Shown: one piece after another, positions 43,857 to 52,293 of the stretch
Layout: every line of letters starts with the position of its first letter
How positions within the stretch are numbered: position 1 is the stretch's first letter
Assembly: GCF_024362205.1 (NCBI RefSeq)
Contig: NZ_CP101462.1
Coordinates: 1,020,501-1,084,500, forward strand
Direction: 5' to 3'
Source: Exiguobacterium aurantiacum
GTDB lineage: Bacteria > Bacillota > Bacilli > Exiguobacteriales > Exiguobacteriaceae
DNA: 64,000 nt
Made by a program: the position numbers and the translations under genes
Notes under the pieces: generated by a model
The model's database searches: none
What the model was told of the DNA's origin: nothing
Seen by the model: only the letters and a program-made list of their open reading frames with translations

Positions 43857-45131
43857 TTATACGGTCGTACGTACGGCAAATTCAGCAGCGTGCGACCCGG
43901 CACAGTGCCCGGTCGTGAAAGCGGCCGTGATGTTATAACCACCTGTATAGCCGTGGATATCGAGCACTTCGCCAGCGAAGAACAGGCCGTCCGCCTTCTT
44001 CGACATCATCGTCTGCGGAGCGATCTCTTTGACGGAGACGCCGCCACCCGTGACGAATGCCTTATCGAAGTCGAGTGTCCCAGTCGCGTGCAACTCAAAC
44101 GTCTTCAGTCGCGTCGCAAAATCGATGACCGATTGCTTCTTCAACTGGCTCGCGTCTTCCTCACCGAAAGCGAGGTCGGCCAACAAGAGATCGAGCATCC
44201 GTTCCGGGATGAACCCTTTCCAGACGTTCTTGACGGCCCGTTTCGGTTGTTCTTGCACTTGGTTCCACAGCGCTTGATACAGCTCGTCACGTGCCATGTC
44301 CGGGAACAAGTCGAGCGAGAGGGCAACGACGCGCTCTTTGCTCCGTTTGCGCTCTTTGATTGTGTACTGGCTGCACCGGAGCGCGATCGGGCCTGAGATA
44401 CCGAAATGCGTGAAAATCATATCACCGCGATGCGTCTTGATCGGCTTGCCTTTTTTGCCGTGGACGGTGAGGGCGACGTCACGTAGCGACAGCCCTTGTA
44501 GTTGTTTCGTGCCGATGAACGCGTCGTTCAACAAGATCGGCACTTCGGTCGGGAACAGCTCGGTGATCGTGTGTCCGGCTTTCTCGGCCCATGGATATCC
44601 ATCGCCGGTTGAACCGGTGTGGGGGACGGATTGACCGCCGACAGCGATGACGCAGGCGCCGGCCTCGATGCGTTCGCCGTCCTCGAGTTCGACCGCTTCG
44701 AACTCGTTTGCTTCATTAAAATGGAGCGTCTTCACTTTCGCGTTCTTACGAATCTCGACACCGAGTTGGTCGATGGCGCCGAGGAGCGTGTTGACGACGT
44801 CTTGCGCTTTATCCGTCACCGGGAACATCCGGCCGTTGTCTTCTTCTTTTAACGGGATGCCGAATCCGGTGAACAAGTCGATAATCGACTGGTTGTCGAA
44901 CTGGGCGAGGGCGCTATACAAGAAGCGTCCGTTCCCCGGGATGAACTGAATCAGTTCGTCGACGGGCTTGCGGTTCGTCACATTGCAGCGTCCGCCGCCA
45001 GAGATGGCGAGCTTGCGTCCGAGCTTCGAACCTTTATCAATCAGGAGCGTGTTTGCTCCGGCTTTGGCGGCGGCGTAGGTCGCCATCAGGCCGCTTGGGC
45101 CTCCTCCGATGACGATGACATCTTTTATCAT
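43857..45131 (-). CDS. ytfP: NAD(P)/FAD-dependent oxidoreductase, YtfP (HI0933 family)
   Basis: A 424-residue flavoprotein. FAD binding is by DVIVIGGGPSGLMATYAAA at the N-terminus and by the late GLFFAGEVLDIHGYTGGYN. GRKLAISGGGRCNVTN is the hallmark of the HI0933 family. The substrate is unknown. ATG 45131 is preceded by CGAGGGA; an in-frame start 8 codons earlier overlaps that site. In B. subtilis ytfP lies close to leuS and ytgP, the same genes found on either side here. Confidence 0.88.
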   Translation of the reverse strand: MIKDVIVIGGGPSGLMATYAAAKAGANTLLIDKGSKLGRKLAISGGGRCNVTNRKPVDELIQFIPGNGRFLYSALAQFDNQSIIDLFTGFGIPLKEEDNGRMFPVTDKAQDVVNTLLGAIDQLGVEIRKNAKVKTLHFNEANEFEAVELEDGERIEAGACVIAVGGQSVPHTGSTGDGYPWAEKAGHTITELFPTEVPILLNDAFIGTKQLQGLSLRDVALTVHGKKGKPIKTHRGDMIFTHFGISGPIALRCSQYTIKERKRSKERVVALSLDLFPDMARDELYQALWNQVQEQPKRAVKNVWKGFIPERMLDLLLADLAFGEEDASQLKKQSVIDFATRLKTFELHATGTLDFDKAFVTGGGVSVKEIAPQTMMSKKADGLFFAGEVLDIHGYTGGYNITAAFTTGHCAGSHAAEFAVRTTV

Positions 45132-45269
45132 GGTATCCCTCGTTTCTCTTCTCAATCTAAACTTTAACGGTTCGTAACTTTATTATCTGCAACAGTAAGA
45201 GTATAATGAGAAACGGTTGTTTTGTAAAACTAGTTACATTAGTTGTGAAAGAATAGATGGAGGTATCTC

Positions 45270-46967
45270 ATGTCATCAAGCGTCAAACAAGATTCAGGAC
45301 GGGAGTCCTTCGTCAAAGGCACGCTGCTCTTATCAGCCGGAAATTTGATCTCGCGTGCGCTCGGACTGCTCTATACGTTCCCGTTCCAAGCGATGGTCGG
45401 GATTGCCGGCGTCACGCTCTATCAGGCGGCGTACACGTATTATGCGCTCATGATCGCCATTTCGACGGCGGGGATTCCTGTCGCCGTCTCGAAATTTATT
45501 GCCAAGTACAACGCGCTCGGTGAATATGGCACGAGTCAGCGCTTATTCCGTCAAGGGATGAAGCTGATGCTCGTGACCGGAGTCGTCGCTTTTTTATTAC
45601 TGTTTTTCTCAGCCCCATGGTTGTCGGAACTCATGGTCCGCAACTCGGAGAACAATCAGCAGTATATCGACTCGCTGACGCTCGTCACGCGTAGCGTCAG
45701 TTTCGCACTTCTGCTCATCCCCGCGATGAGCATGGTGCGCGGCTATTTCCAAGGGCATCAAGATATGGCCCCGACGGCCATTTCGCAAGTCATCGAACAG
45801 ATTGTCCGTATCATGTTCCTGCTCAGCGGGACGATGCTCGTCTTGTTCGTCTTCTCGGACTCGGCACTCATTCGTCCGCTCGCCGACTCGCTCGGTGGGA
45901 CGGCGGCCGTCGCGACGACCGAATTGAACGGGTTGAAGGTGCTCGCCGTCACGATCGCGACGTTCAGCGCCTTTATCGGGGCGATCGGCAGTATCGTCGT
46001 CCTCGCCATGTACTGGCGCAAGCGCAAAGACATCCACCGCCAGACGGAAAATCCAGCTGGCACACCGGTCCGCTCGATGAAATCGCTCTTACTCGAGTTG
46101 CTCAGCTACTCGATCCCAATCGTCATGGTCGGTCTGTCGACGCCGCTCTACCAGTTCGTCGATCAATTGACGATGGTCAACACGTTGCTCAACTCGGGCA
46201 AGTCGGTCGCTGAAGCGACGTCCGCGTTTGGTTTCTTGACCGGGAACGCCCATAAGATCGTCTTGATTCCGGTCTCGATCGCGGCAAGTGTGTCGATGGC
46301 GACAATCCCGCTCGTCACGAAATCGTTCACGCACGGCGATATGAACAAAGTCCGCAATCAAGTGAACCACATCTTCCAAGTGTCGTTCTTTGTCACGATT
46401 CCGGCTGTCATCGGGTTGGTCGCCCTCTCCGAGCCGTTGTTCGGGACGCTGTTCCCAGGTGACCGGGAAGGGTGGGTCTACTTGCTCCACTATGCGCCGA
46501 GTGCGTTCTTCCTCGCCTATTACTCGGTGGCAGCGGCCATCCTGCAAGGGATCAATCGTCAATATTTCACCATCTTTGCGACAGCGATGGGGTTATTGAC
46601 GAAAGCCGCGCTCAACGTGCCGTTCGTCTATGCCCTCGGCGGCATCGGCGCCGGTTACGCGACGATCGCTGGTTATATCGTCGCCATCATTCTCATGGTA
46701 TGGAAAATTCAACGGACGCTACAATTCCCGTATAAGCAATTGTTGCGCCGGACGATGCTCATGTTCGCCATGGGTGGGGCGATGTTTATCGCCGTGTATG
46801 GTTCGCTGTTCGTCACGCTTCAGGATGAACCGAGCTGGGGGAACGATATCTTAGCTACGATCGTCGGTTTCGGAATCGGCCTCGTCGTATACGGCTATCT
46901 CGGTTGGAGAAGTCATTTGGCCGGAAAACTACTAGGGAAACGATTCCAGTATCGGAGGAAAGCATAA
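45270..46967 (+). CDS. ytgP: MOP-family flippase YtgP
   Basis: A 565-residue polytopic membrane protein with about 14 spans, of the polysaccharide-export/MurJ-like group. The N-terminal GTLLLSAGNLISRALGLLY and ALMIAISTAGIPVAVSKFIAKY are typical of the Firmicute YtgP/SpoVB branch, which includes lipid II flippase candidates. TGGAGG precedes ATG 45270. Its stop overlaps the start of the pseudouridine synthase gene (TAATG), so the two are coupled. Confidence 0.88.
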   Translation: MSSSVKQDSGRESFVKGTLLLSAGNLISRALGLLYTFPFQAMVGIAGVTLYQAAYTYYALMIAISTAGIPVAVSKFIAKYNALGEYGTSQRLFRQGMKLMLVTGVVAFLLLFFSAPWLSELMVRNSENNQQYIDSLTLVTRSVSFALLLIPAMSMVRGYFQGHQDMAPTAISQVIEQIVRIMFLLSGTMLVLFVFSDSALIRPLADSLGGTAAVATTELNGLKVLAVTIATFSAFIGAIGSIVVLAMYWRKRKDIHRQTENPAGTPVRSMKSLLLELLSYSIPIVMVGLSTPLYQFVDQLTMVNTLLNSGKSVAEATSAFGFLTGNAHKIVLIPVSIAASVSMATIPLVTKSFTHGDMNKVRNQVNHIFQVSFFVTIPAVIGLVALSEPLFGTLFPGDREGWVYLLHYAPSAFFLAYYSVAAAILQGINRQYFTIFATAMGLLTKAALNVPFVYALGGIGAGYATIAGYIVAIILMVWKIQRTLQFPYKQLLRRTMLMFAMGGAMFIAVYGSLFVTLQDEPSWGNDILATIVGFGIGLVVYGYLGWRSHLAGKLLGKRFQYRRKA

Positions 46968-47674
46968 TGCGAATTGATAAATTATTGGCGAACATGGGAT
47001 ACGGTTCGCGCAAAGACGTTAAAATTTTATTGAAACAAGGTGCCGTCCGCATCGATGACCAACCCGTCAAAGATGCGAAACGACAAATCAACTTGGAGAC
47101 GGAACGTGTGACCGTGCACGGGGAAGTCGTCGAATACAAACCGTTCGTCTATTTGATGATGAACAAGCCAGTCGGCGTCATCAGTGCGACCGAAGATAAA
47201 GTCGAGTCGACGGTCATCGATTTGATCGACCCGTCCTATGCCCATTATGAGCTGTTCCCGGTCGGACGTCTCGACAAGGACACGACCGGTCTGTTGCTCC
47301 TCACGAACGATGGAGCGTTCAATCATGCGCTCATGTCTCCTCGTAAACACGTCGACAAAGTGTATATCGCGGAAGTCGACGGGGAGATGACGTCAGATGA
47401 CGTCCGTCGTTTTGCCGAAGGCGTCGAACTCGAGGACGGCTACACGACGAAGCCGGCACGACTTGAACTGCTGAGCAAAGGTCGTCGTTCGACGATTCGT
47501 TTGACGCTCTCGGAAGGGAAATACCATCAAGTGAAACGGATGGTCGCCGCGGTCGGGAAACATGTGGAGCGACTCGAACGCGTCCAAATCGGCTCCCTCG
47601 AGCTCGACCCGACACTCGAACCAGGCGCATACCGCGAGTTGACGGAAGCAGAGGTCGACTTGTTCCTGATGTGA
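46967..47674 (+). CDS. rsuA: 16S rRNA pseudouridine synthase, RsuA type
   Basis: A 235-residue enzyme. An N-terminal S4 RNA-binding domain (MRIDKLLANMGYGSRKD, residues 1-60) precedes the catalytic domain, whose GRLDKDTTGLLLLTND holds the catalytic Asp near residue 103. It fits RsuA-like synthases that modify small-subunit rRNA, although RluB/E-type specificity cannot be excluded by eye. GGAGG lies in the end of ytgP. A strong terminator follows. Confidence 0.87.
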   Translation: MRIDKLLANMGYGSRKDVKILLKQGAVRIDDQPVKDAKRQINLETERVTVHGEVVEYKPFVYLMMNKPVGVISATEDKVESTVIDLIDPSYAHYELFPVGRLDKDTTGLLLLTNDGAFNHALMSPRKHVDKVYIAEVDGEMTSDDVRRFAEGVELEDGYTTKPARLELLSKGRRSTIRLTLSEGKYHQVKRMVAAVGKHVERLERVQIGSLELDPTLEPGAYRELTEAEVDLFLM

Positions 47675-47679
47675 TTCGG

Positions 47680-47712
47680 AAGTACGTGCTAATCGGCACG
47701 TACTTTTTTTTG
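47680..47712 (+). terminator. Terminator of rsuA
   Basis: AAGTACGTGC and GCACGTACTT pair perfectly around TAATCG, followed by seven or more Ts. Confidence 0.9.
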
Positions 47713-47715
47713 TGC

Positions 47716-47747
47716 AAAAAAAGGGACCCGCGTGCGAGATCCCTTGT
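47716..47747 (-). terminator. Terminator of ytzE
   Basis: On the minus strand AGGGATC and GGTCCCT pair imperfectly around a small loop, followed by seven Ts. Confidence 0.7.
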
Positions 47748-47757
47748 AACTTGTTAT

Positions 47758-47979
47758 TTAATTTGCCGTCTTGAGCGAACGTTTCGATGACGTCCACGTG
47801 CCCCGACTCGGACTTTCAACCAGATTGTTGTATTCAAGCACGTTCAAATCACGCTGTACGGTGCGTGACGTGATCCCGAACTCCTCTACTAGTTCTGAAG
47901 TGGTGACGCATTCCCTTTCGTTAATGAACAAATAAATGGACTTGATGCGGGTTAGCATACGATCTGTTGAACCTTTCAT
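47758..47979 (-). CDS. ytzE: Small DeoR-type winged-helix regulator, YtzE
   Basis: A 73-residue protein that is almost entirely a DeoR-family helix-turn-helix: CVTTSELVEEFGITSRTVQRDLNVLE. It lacks the sugar-phosphate sensing domain, so it may act as a small constitutive binder or as a partner. GGGAGG precedes ATG 47979. A promoter (TTGCAA 48094-48099, TATACT 48072-48077, spacing 16) lies upstream. YtzE of B. subtilis is the same size and also lies near rsuA-like and pepV genes. Confidence 0.87.
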   Translation of the reverse strand: MKGSTDRMLTRIKSIYLFINERECVTTSELVEEFGITSRTVQRDLNVLEYNNLVESPSRGTWTSSKRSLKTAN

Positions 47980-48285
47980 TGGATAACCTCCCAATGCGTA
48001 GAATGATGAAAGACAAAACCTACGGACGACAAATGAAATATGAAATTGTTATTTTCTAAAATTACACCTTTAGTATACCGCTCTCAAATAGAATTGCAAG
48101 TGAAAAGAACGAACAATCGAATTGTAAAAAACATGTTATGAACGTAAATATCGAATGAAGGATATGTAAAGACGTTTGCTAACGGCTAAAAGACGAACGA
48201 AAAAATATTTTCGAAATGAATGTTCGTCTTTCTAACATTTGGATATACTAATAAGGGAGAGAACATTCGCAAAGGGGAGATTGAG
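47980..48285. other. Intergenic region ytzE / pepV with inverted repeat
   Basis: These 306 bases hold no gene. The ytzE promoter is at 48072-48099 (minus). AAAGACGAAC (48189-48198) and its exact inverse GTTCGTCTTT (48222-48231) bracket 23 AT-rich bases, just upstream of a TATACT (48244-48249) that probably serves pepV. No T run follows, so an operator is more likely than a terminator. Confidence 0.55.
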
Positions 48286-49671
48286 ATGAATTGGAGACAA
48301 GAAGTCGACGCACGAACAGACGCGTTTTTAGAAGATTTAAAAGGGTTGTTACAAATCCCGAGCGTCCTTGATGAAGCTAAGGCCGGACCGAACGAGCCGT
48401 TTGGTCCGGAAGTCCGTCGTGCCCTCGATTATATGTTTGCCCTCGGAGAACGAGACGGTTTCGTGACGAAAGATGTCGGCGGTTACGCCGGACATTTGGA
48501 GTACGGGTCAGGCGAAGAGATCGTCGGGATTCTCTGCCACTTAGATGTCGTGCCGGCTGGAGACGGATGGACGTATGGGGCGTTCAATCCGACGATTGCG
48601 GACGGCAAGCTGTTCGCTCGTGGTAGTAATGACGACAAGGGACCGACGATGGCCGCTTATTACGGCTTGCGCATCGTGAAAGAACTCGGCTTGCCGCTAT
48701 CGAAACGGGTCCGTCTCATCGCAGGTTGCGACGAAGAGAGCGAATGGCGTTGTGTCCGTGAATACTTCAAACAAGAAGCGATGCCGACCTACGGGTTTGC
48801 GCCGGACGCCGATTTCCCGATTATCAATGCAGAGAAAGGCTTATACGATGGTGTCCTGAAACAGCTCCCGATTCAGCGGGTACCAGGATCGAAATATCAC
48901 TTGGTCTCGTTCGTGAGCGGGGAACGCCCGAACATGGTCCCTGATTTTGCGACGGCAGTGCTCAAGACAGACGACGTGCTCGAAGAAAAATTTGAAGCGT
49001 ATCTCGAAAAATATGAGGCGGACGGGACATGCACCTGGGACGCGGGGACGTATACGTTCACGATGAAAGGTGTCGCCGCGCACGCGATGGAGCCGGATAA
49101 CGGTGTCAACGCGGCCTACGTGCTCGCTGGCTTCTTACTCGCGCTTCCGCTCGACATTCAAGGGGAGCGCTACATCGAGTTCATCCGCCACGTCTTCGCT
49201 GATTCGCGTGGTATCTCGCTCGGGATTGAAGCGACCGATGAGACCGGGGACTTGACGATCAATGGCGGCGTGTTCCGCTATGAAGGCGATGAGCGAACGG
49301 CGACGGTCAATATCCGGTACCCGTACACTGCGAAATTTGAAGAGCGATTACAAAACTTGAAAGAAATCGCTTTGTCCTTCGGGTTCGAACTGTCGACGCG
49401 TCATCATATGCCGCCACACCACGTGGCCGAAGATCATCCGCTCGTGACCACGCTAGCGGGCGTCTATGAACGCCAGACGGGTGAGTCGGCGGACTTGATG
49501 GCCATCGGCGGAGGGACGTATGCCCGTTCGCTCGAGGCTGGTGTCGCTTTCGGGGCGTTGTTCCCTGGAGCGAAAGACGTTGCTCACCAAGTCGATGAAT
49601 ATATGGAAATTGAAGATTTGCTTCGCGCAGCCGCCATCTATGCGGAAGCGATTTATGAGCTCGCTAAATAA
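48286..49671 (+). CDS. pepV: Dipeptidase PepV (M20)
   Basis: A 461-residue dinuclear zinc dipeptidase. ILCHLDVVPAGDGW holds the first metal His and Asp, RGSNDDKGPTMA the bridging Asp, and AGCDEESEW the catalytic Glu. A lid domain (about 185-385) includes AAHAMEPDNGVNA. The late IGGGTYARSLE completes the site. It is the YtjP/PepV type acting on dipeptides in the cytosol. AAAGGGGAGA precedes ATG 48286. The small DeoR-type gene divergent to it may regulate it (inference). Confidence 0.92.
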   Translation: MNWRQEVDARTDAFLEDLKGLLQIPSVLDEAKAGPNEPFGPEVRRALDYMFALGERDGFVTKDVGGYAGHLEYGSGEEIVGILCHLDVVPAGDGWTYGAFNPTIADGKLFARGSNDDKGPTMAAYYGLRIVKELGLPLSKRVRLIAGCDEESEWRCVREYFKQEAMPTYGFAPDADFPIINAEKGLYDGVLKQLPIQRVPGSKYHLVSFVSGERPNMVPDFATAVLKTDDVLEEKFEAYLEKYEADGTCTWDAGTYTFTMKGVAAHAMEPDNGVNAAYVLAGFLLALPLDIQGERYIEFIRHVFADSRGISLGIEATDETGDLTINGGVFRYEGDERTATVNIRYPYTAKFEERLQNLKEIALSFGFELSTRHHMPPHHVAEDHPLVTTLAGVYERQTGESADLMAIGGGTYARSLEAGVAFGALFPGAKDVAHQVDEYMEIEDLLRAAAIYAEAIYELAK

Positions 49672-49679
49672 TAACCTGT

Positions 49680-49715
49680 GAGAGCTGACTGATTCGGTCG
49701 GCTCTCTGTCTGTTA
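49680..49715 (+). terminator. Terminator of pepV
   Basis: GAGAGCTGAC and GTCGGCTCTC pair with one wobble around TGATTCG; the T tract is poor. Confidence 0.55.
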
Positions 49716-49730
49716 GGAAGGAAGTTTATT

Positions 49731-50882
49731 GTGAACCAACAAAAAGTATCGTTTCAATCGATTTATGTCGCTATCTTCTTTGCCCAAGGTGCCCTTATTC
49801 CTTACATGGCACTCTTCTTCTCGCAAGCACGCTTTGACTTGTCTCCGGGTCAGGTCGGGACGATTGTCGCCATCATGCCGATTCTCTCGATCGGGGTCCA
49901 GCCGCTTTGGGGCATGCTCGCCGACCGGACCGGGCGCGTCCGGGCTTGGCTCATCCTCGCGATGCTTGGGGCCGCCGCATTGTCGCTCACGTTTTTGTTC
50001 GCAACATCATATATATGGATCGTCTTGTTAATGGTCGCCTGGTCAGTCTTCCAATGTGCCCACATCCCGCTCGTCGACATGATGACGCTCGAGTATACAG
50101 CGCGGGCAAAAATCGACTACGGGGCCATCCGCCTGTTCGGTTCGGCCGGGTTCGCGATTGCGGTATTCGTGATGGGTCGCATCTCAGACACAACGTGGGG
50201 ACTAGCAAGTACATTCTTGCTCAGTGCAATCGTCTTAACGGTCGGTACGTTGTTCGTGCGGAGGGTATCTGAACAAGAGCCGAAACAGACGGTCACATCG
50301 GCACCGTTTCAATGGTCGGCCGTATGGAACGGGCCGTTCATCGCTTTTTTGATTGGAGGCATGCTCGTCTTCGGACCAATTTATGCGAACAATTATTACT
50401 TCGGGATCTATGTGACGAGTATCGGCGGCTCGACGACACTCGTCGGGACCTTGTTCCTCGTTGCCGTATTATGCGAGATTCCGTTCATGAAAGTGGCGTA
50501 TCAAATCGTCGAACGGCTCGGGACAGTCAACGTCCTTGCGGGTGCGGCTTTGATTTCAGCGCTTCGCAACGGTTGGTTGGCGCTCGAGCCCCCGATTTGG
50601 GTCGTCTGGATCCTTGCCATCGTCCAAGGGCTCGTCGTCGGGTTACTGATCCCGGTCGCGCTTCAGTTCGTCCGTAGCCTCGTCAGTCGGAATGTCGTCT
50701 CGACGGCAATCGGAGTCTATATGGCGGTCACGTCTGGGTTGGCGACGGCCGGTTTCAACTTGCTCAGTGGATTTATTATTGAATATAACAGCATCATCGG
50801 TGTATTTTGGATGTACACATTGGTCAGTGTCGTAGGAGCGGTCCTCTTCTTTGGACTGAGACGGTTTCGTGTGAAAGGGTGA
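49731..50882 (+). CDS. MFS transporter, LacY/nucleoside-symporter-like group
   Basis: A 383-residue, 12-span transporter. GMLADRTGRVRAW after span 2 is the MFS signature. The N-terminal FFAQGALIPYMALFFS and DYGAIRLFGSAGFA fit the MFS_1_like group that includes sugar and nucleoside symporters. The start is GTG 49731 behind AGGAAGGAAG. It precedes the ytlP/thpR gene by only 5 bases, so it probably belongs to the ytl operon. Cargo unknown. Confidence 0.82.
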   Translation: MNQQKVSFQSIYVAIFFAQGALIPYMALFFSQARFDLSPGQVGTIVAIMPILSIGVQPLWGMLADRTGRVRAWLILAMLGAAALSLTFLFATSYIWIVLLMVAWSVFQCAHIPLVDMMTLEYTARAKIDYGAIRLFGSAGFAIAVFVMGRISDTTWGLASTFLLSAIVLTVGTLFVRRVSEQEPKQTVTSAPFQWSAVWNGPFIAFLIGGMLVFGPIYANNYYFGIYVTSIGGSTTLVGTLFLVAVLCEIPFMKVAYQIVERLGTVNVLAGAALISALRNGWLALEPPIWVVWILAIVQGLVVGLLIPVALQFVRSLVSRNVVSTAIGVYMAVTSGLATAGFNLLSGFIIEYNSIIGVFWMYTLVSVVGAVLFFGLRRFRVKG

Positions 50883-50887
50883 TTGAG

Positions 50888-51463
50888 ATGTCGACGCACT
50901 ATTTTTTGGCACTCCCAATCGAGGACGCACAGTTCGAACGCGTTCAACGGGACATCTTGCCTTACTATTCGTATCGCCGGACGTATCGCCCGGAAGAATT
51001 CCATCTGACGCTTCAGTTTCTCGGTGCGTTGGACGATGATGAAGTCGAGGCGGTAAAAGAAATCGCCCGTGACGTGACAGCAGTGACGGCTCCGTTTTCA
51101 CTGACGTTCAAACAAATCGATCACTTCGGGAGACCAGATCGTCCTCGTGTGCTAACGATTGTCCCGGACTCGTCCGTAGAGTTGACGACACTTACCGGGA
51201 CGCTTCGGCGCAAGTTATCCGAGGAGATCGCGTCACTTGACCGAAAACCATTCGTCCCGCACGTCACGCTCGCGAAAAAGTGGGATACTGGAACGAGAAT
51301 TCCATACATCCCTTCGGCGTTCAAGATCGAAGAATCGATCGAAGCCATCATTCTTTATCGAATCAATCCGAAGCACACCCCTGCCTATGAGGCAGTTGAA
51401 GTATTTCCGTTACAGCGGTCAGAGGAGGACACATGGCGATCCCGATTAAAATTTTTGACGTGA
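50888..51463 (+). CDS. thpR: RNA 2',3'-cyclic phosphodiesterase ThpR (YtlP)
   Basis: A 191-residue 2H phosphoesterase. The two catalytic HxTx motifs are HLTL (about 40-43) and HVTL (about 125-128), each in the expected strand. The family (LigT/ThpR) opens 2',3'-cyclic phosphates in RNA. ATG 50888 is preceded by GATTGAG, a weak site, with the MFS stop 5 bases before. It overlaps the next gene by 31 bases. Confidence 0.9.
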   Translation: MSTHYFLALPIEDAQFERVQRDILPYYSYRRTYRPEEFHLTLQFLGALDDDEVEAVKEIARDVTAVTAPFSLTFKQIDHFGRPDRPRVLTIVPDSSVELTTLTGTLRRKLSEEIASLDRKPFVPHVTLAKKWDTGTRIPYIPSAFKIEESIEAIILYRINPKHTPAYEAVEVFPLQRSEEDTWRSRLKFLT

Positions 51464-52272
51464 CATCTAAATATGAACGAAACATGCTCGACCAGTTCAA
51501 TCGCTTCCAAGAATACGTCGAGTCCGATGTTGCCCGTATGCGCCGCCTGCACGAGTCCAATCGACTGAACCCGCCCGAAATCATGGAGTTTGAGAACCCA
51601 TGGTGGAAATTTTGGCGTCGTACGGAACGCATCGAACTCGAACCGACACCGCTCTCAGAGGCACAGTTCCAGACGCTTCTCACGACCCGGCGTCACATTC
51701 AAAAGTTGCAGTTCGCGTGTGAAGGGGCGACCGAGGCGGATATGCCGTTCTTGCCGTTCCTTCGAGAGTACGGTTATCGCAAGATGGTGGTCGAATGGAA
51801 CGACCAACACTTCTTCATGTATCGTCCGGTTGTGGAATGGAACGGGGCGACGGTCGAACTGAGCCATCTCATTATCGGACCGTCACATTTGTATTTGGTC
51901 GAATGGCTTGACGGGGACCGGAGCATCTATCACGTTTCAAAGCAGAAGACTTGGATTCATCAACCGCTCAAAGGGGAAAATAAACGTGTAGTCAATCCGC
52001 TCATTGCATTGACGCGCACTGAAGAAATCATTCGACAGTTTCTTCCGTCCTATGACGGGGTCATCCAAAAAGTGACGGTGGCTCCAGAAGGCTATTTCGA
52101 TCACGTGCCCGAGACACGGTCGACACAGTTCATTTCACGCTCTGATTATGAGCAGTGGTTGAAACAAGTGAATACGAGGGCGCCAATCGTCAAAGCCCAA
52201 CAAATTCGAGATGTGGCGAAACTACTAGATGCGACAGCCCAGATGCCGTTTCGACAATTTTTGGACCAGTAG
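51433..52272 (+). CDS. ytlQ: YtlQ-like conserved protein
   Basis: A 279-residue cytosolic protein without signal or membrane segment. I recognise no catalytic motif. It is placed as YtlQ mainly because it sits between ytlP and amyX as in B. subtilis, and because size fits. VELSHLIIGPSHLYLVEWLDGDRSIYHV resembles the nuclease-related NERD-like beta hairpin only loosely. AGAGGAGGAC precedes ATG 51433, lying inside the previous gene. Confidence 0.72.
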   Translation: MAIPIKIFDVTSKYERNMLDQFNRFQEYVESDVARMRRLHESNRLNPPEIMEFENPWWKFWRRTERIELEPTPLSEAQFQTLLTTRRHIQKLQFACEGATEADMPFLPFLREYGYRKMVVEWNDQHFFMYRPVVEWNGATVELSHLIIGPSHLYLVEWLDGDRSIYHVSKQKTWIHQPLKGENKRVVNPLIALTRTEEIIRQFLPSYDGVIQKVTVAPEGYFDHVPETRSTQFISRSDYEQWLKQVNTRAPIVKAQQIRDVAKLLDATAQMPFRQFLDQ

Positions 52273-52293
52273 GTTGGAGAGGATGGAACGCGT

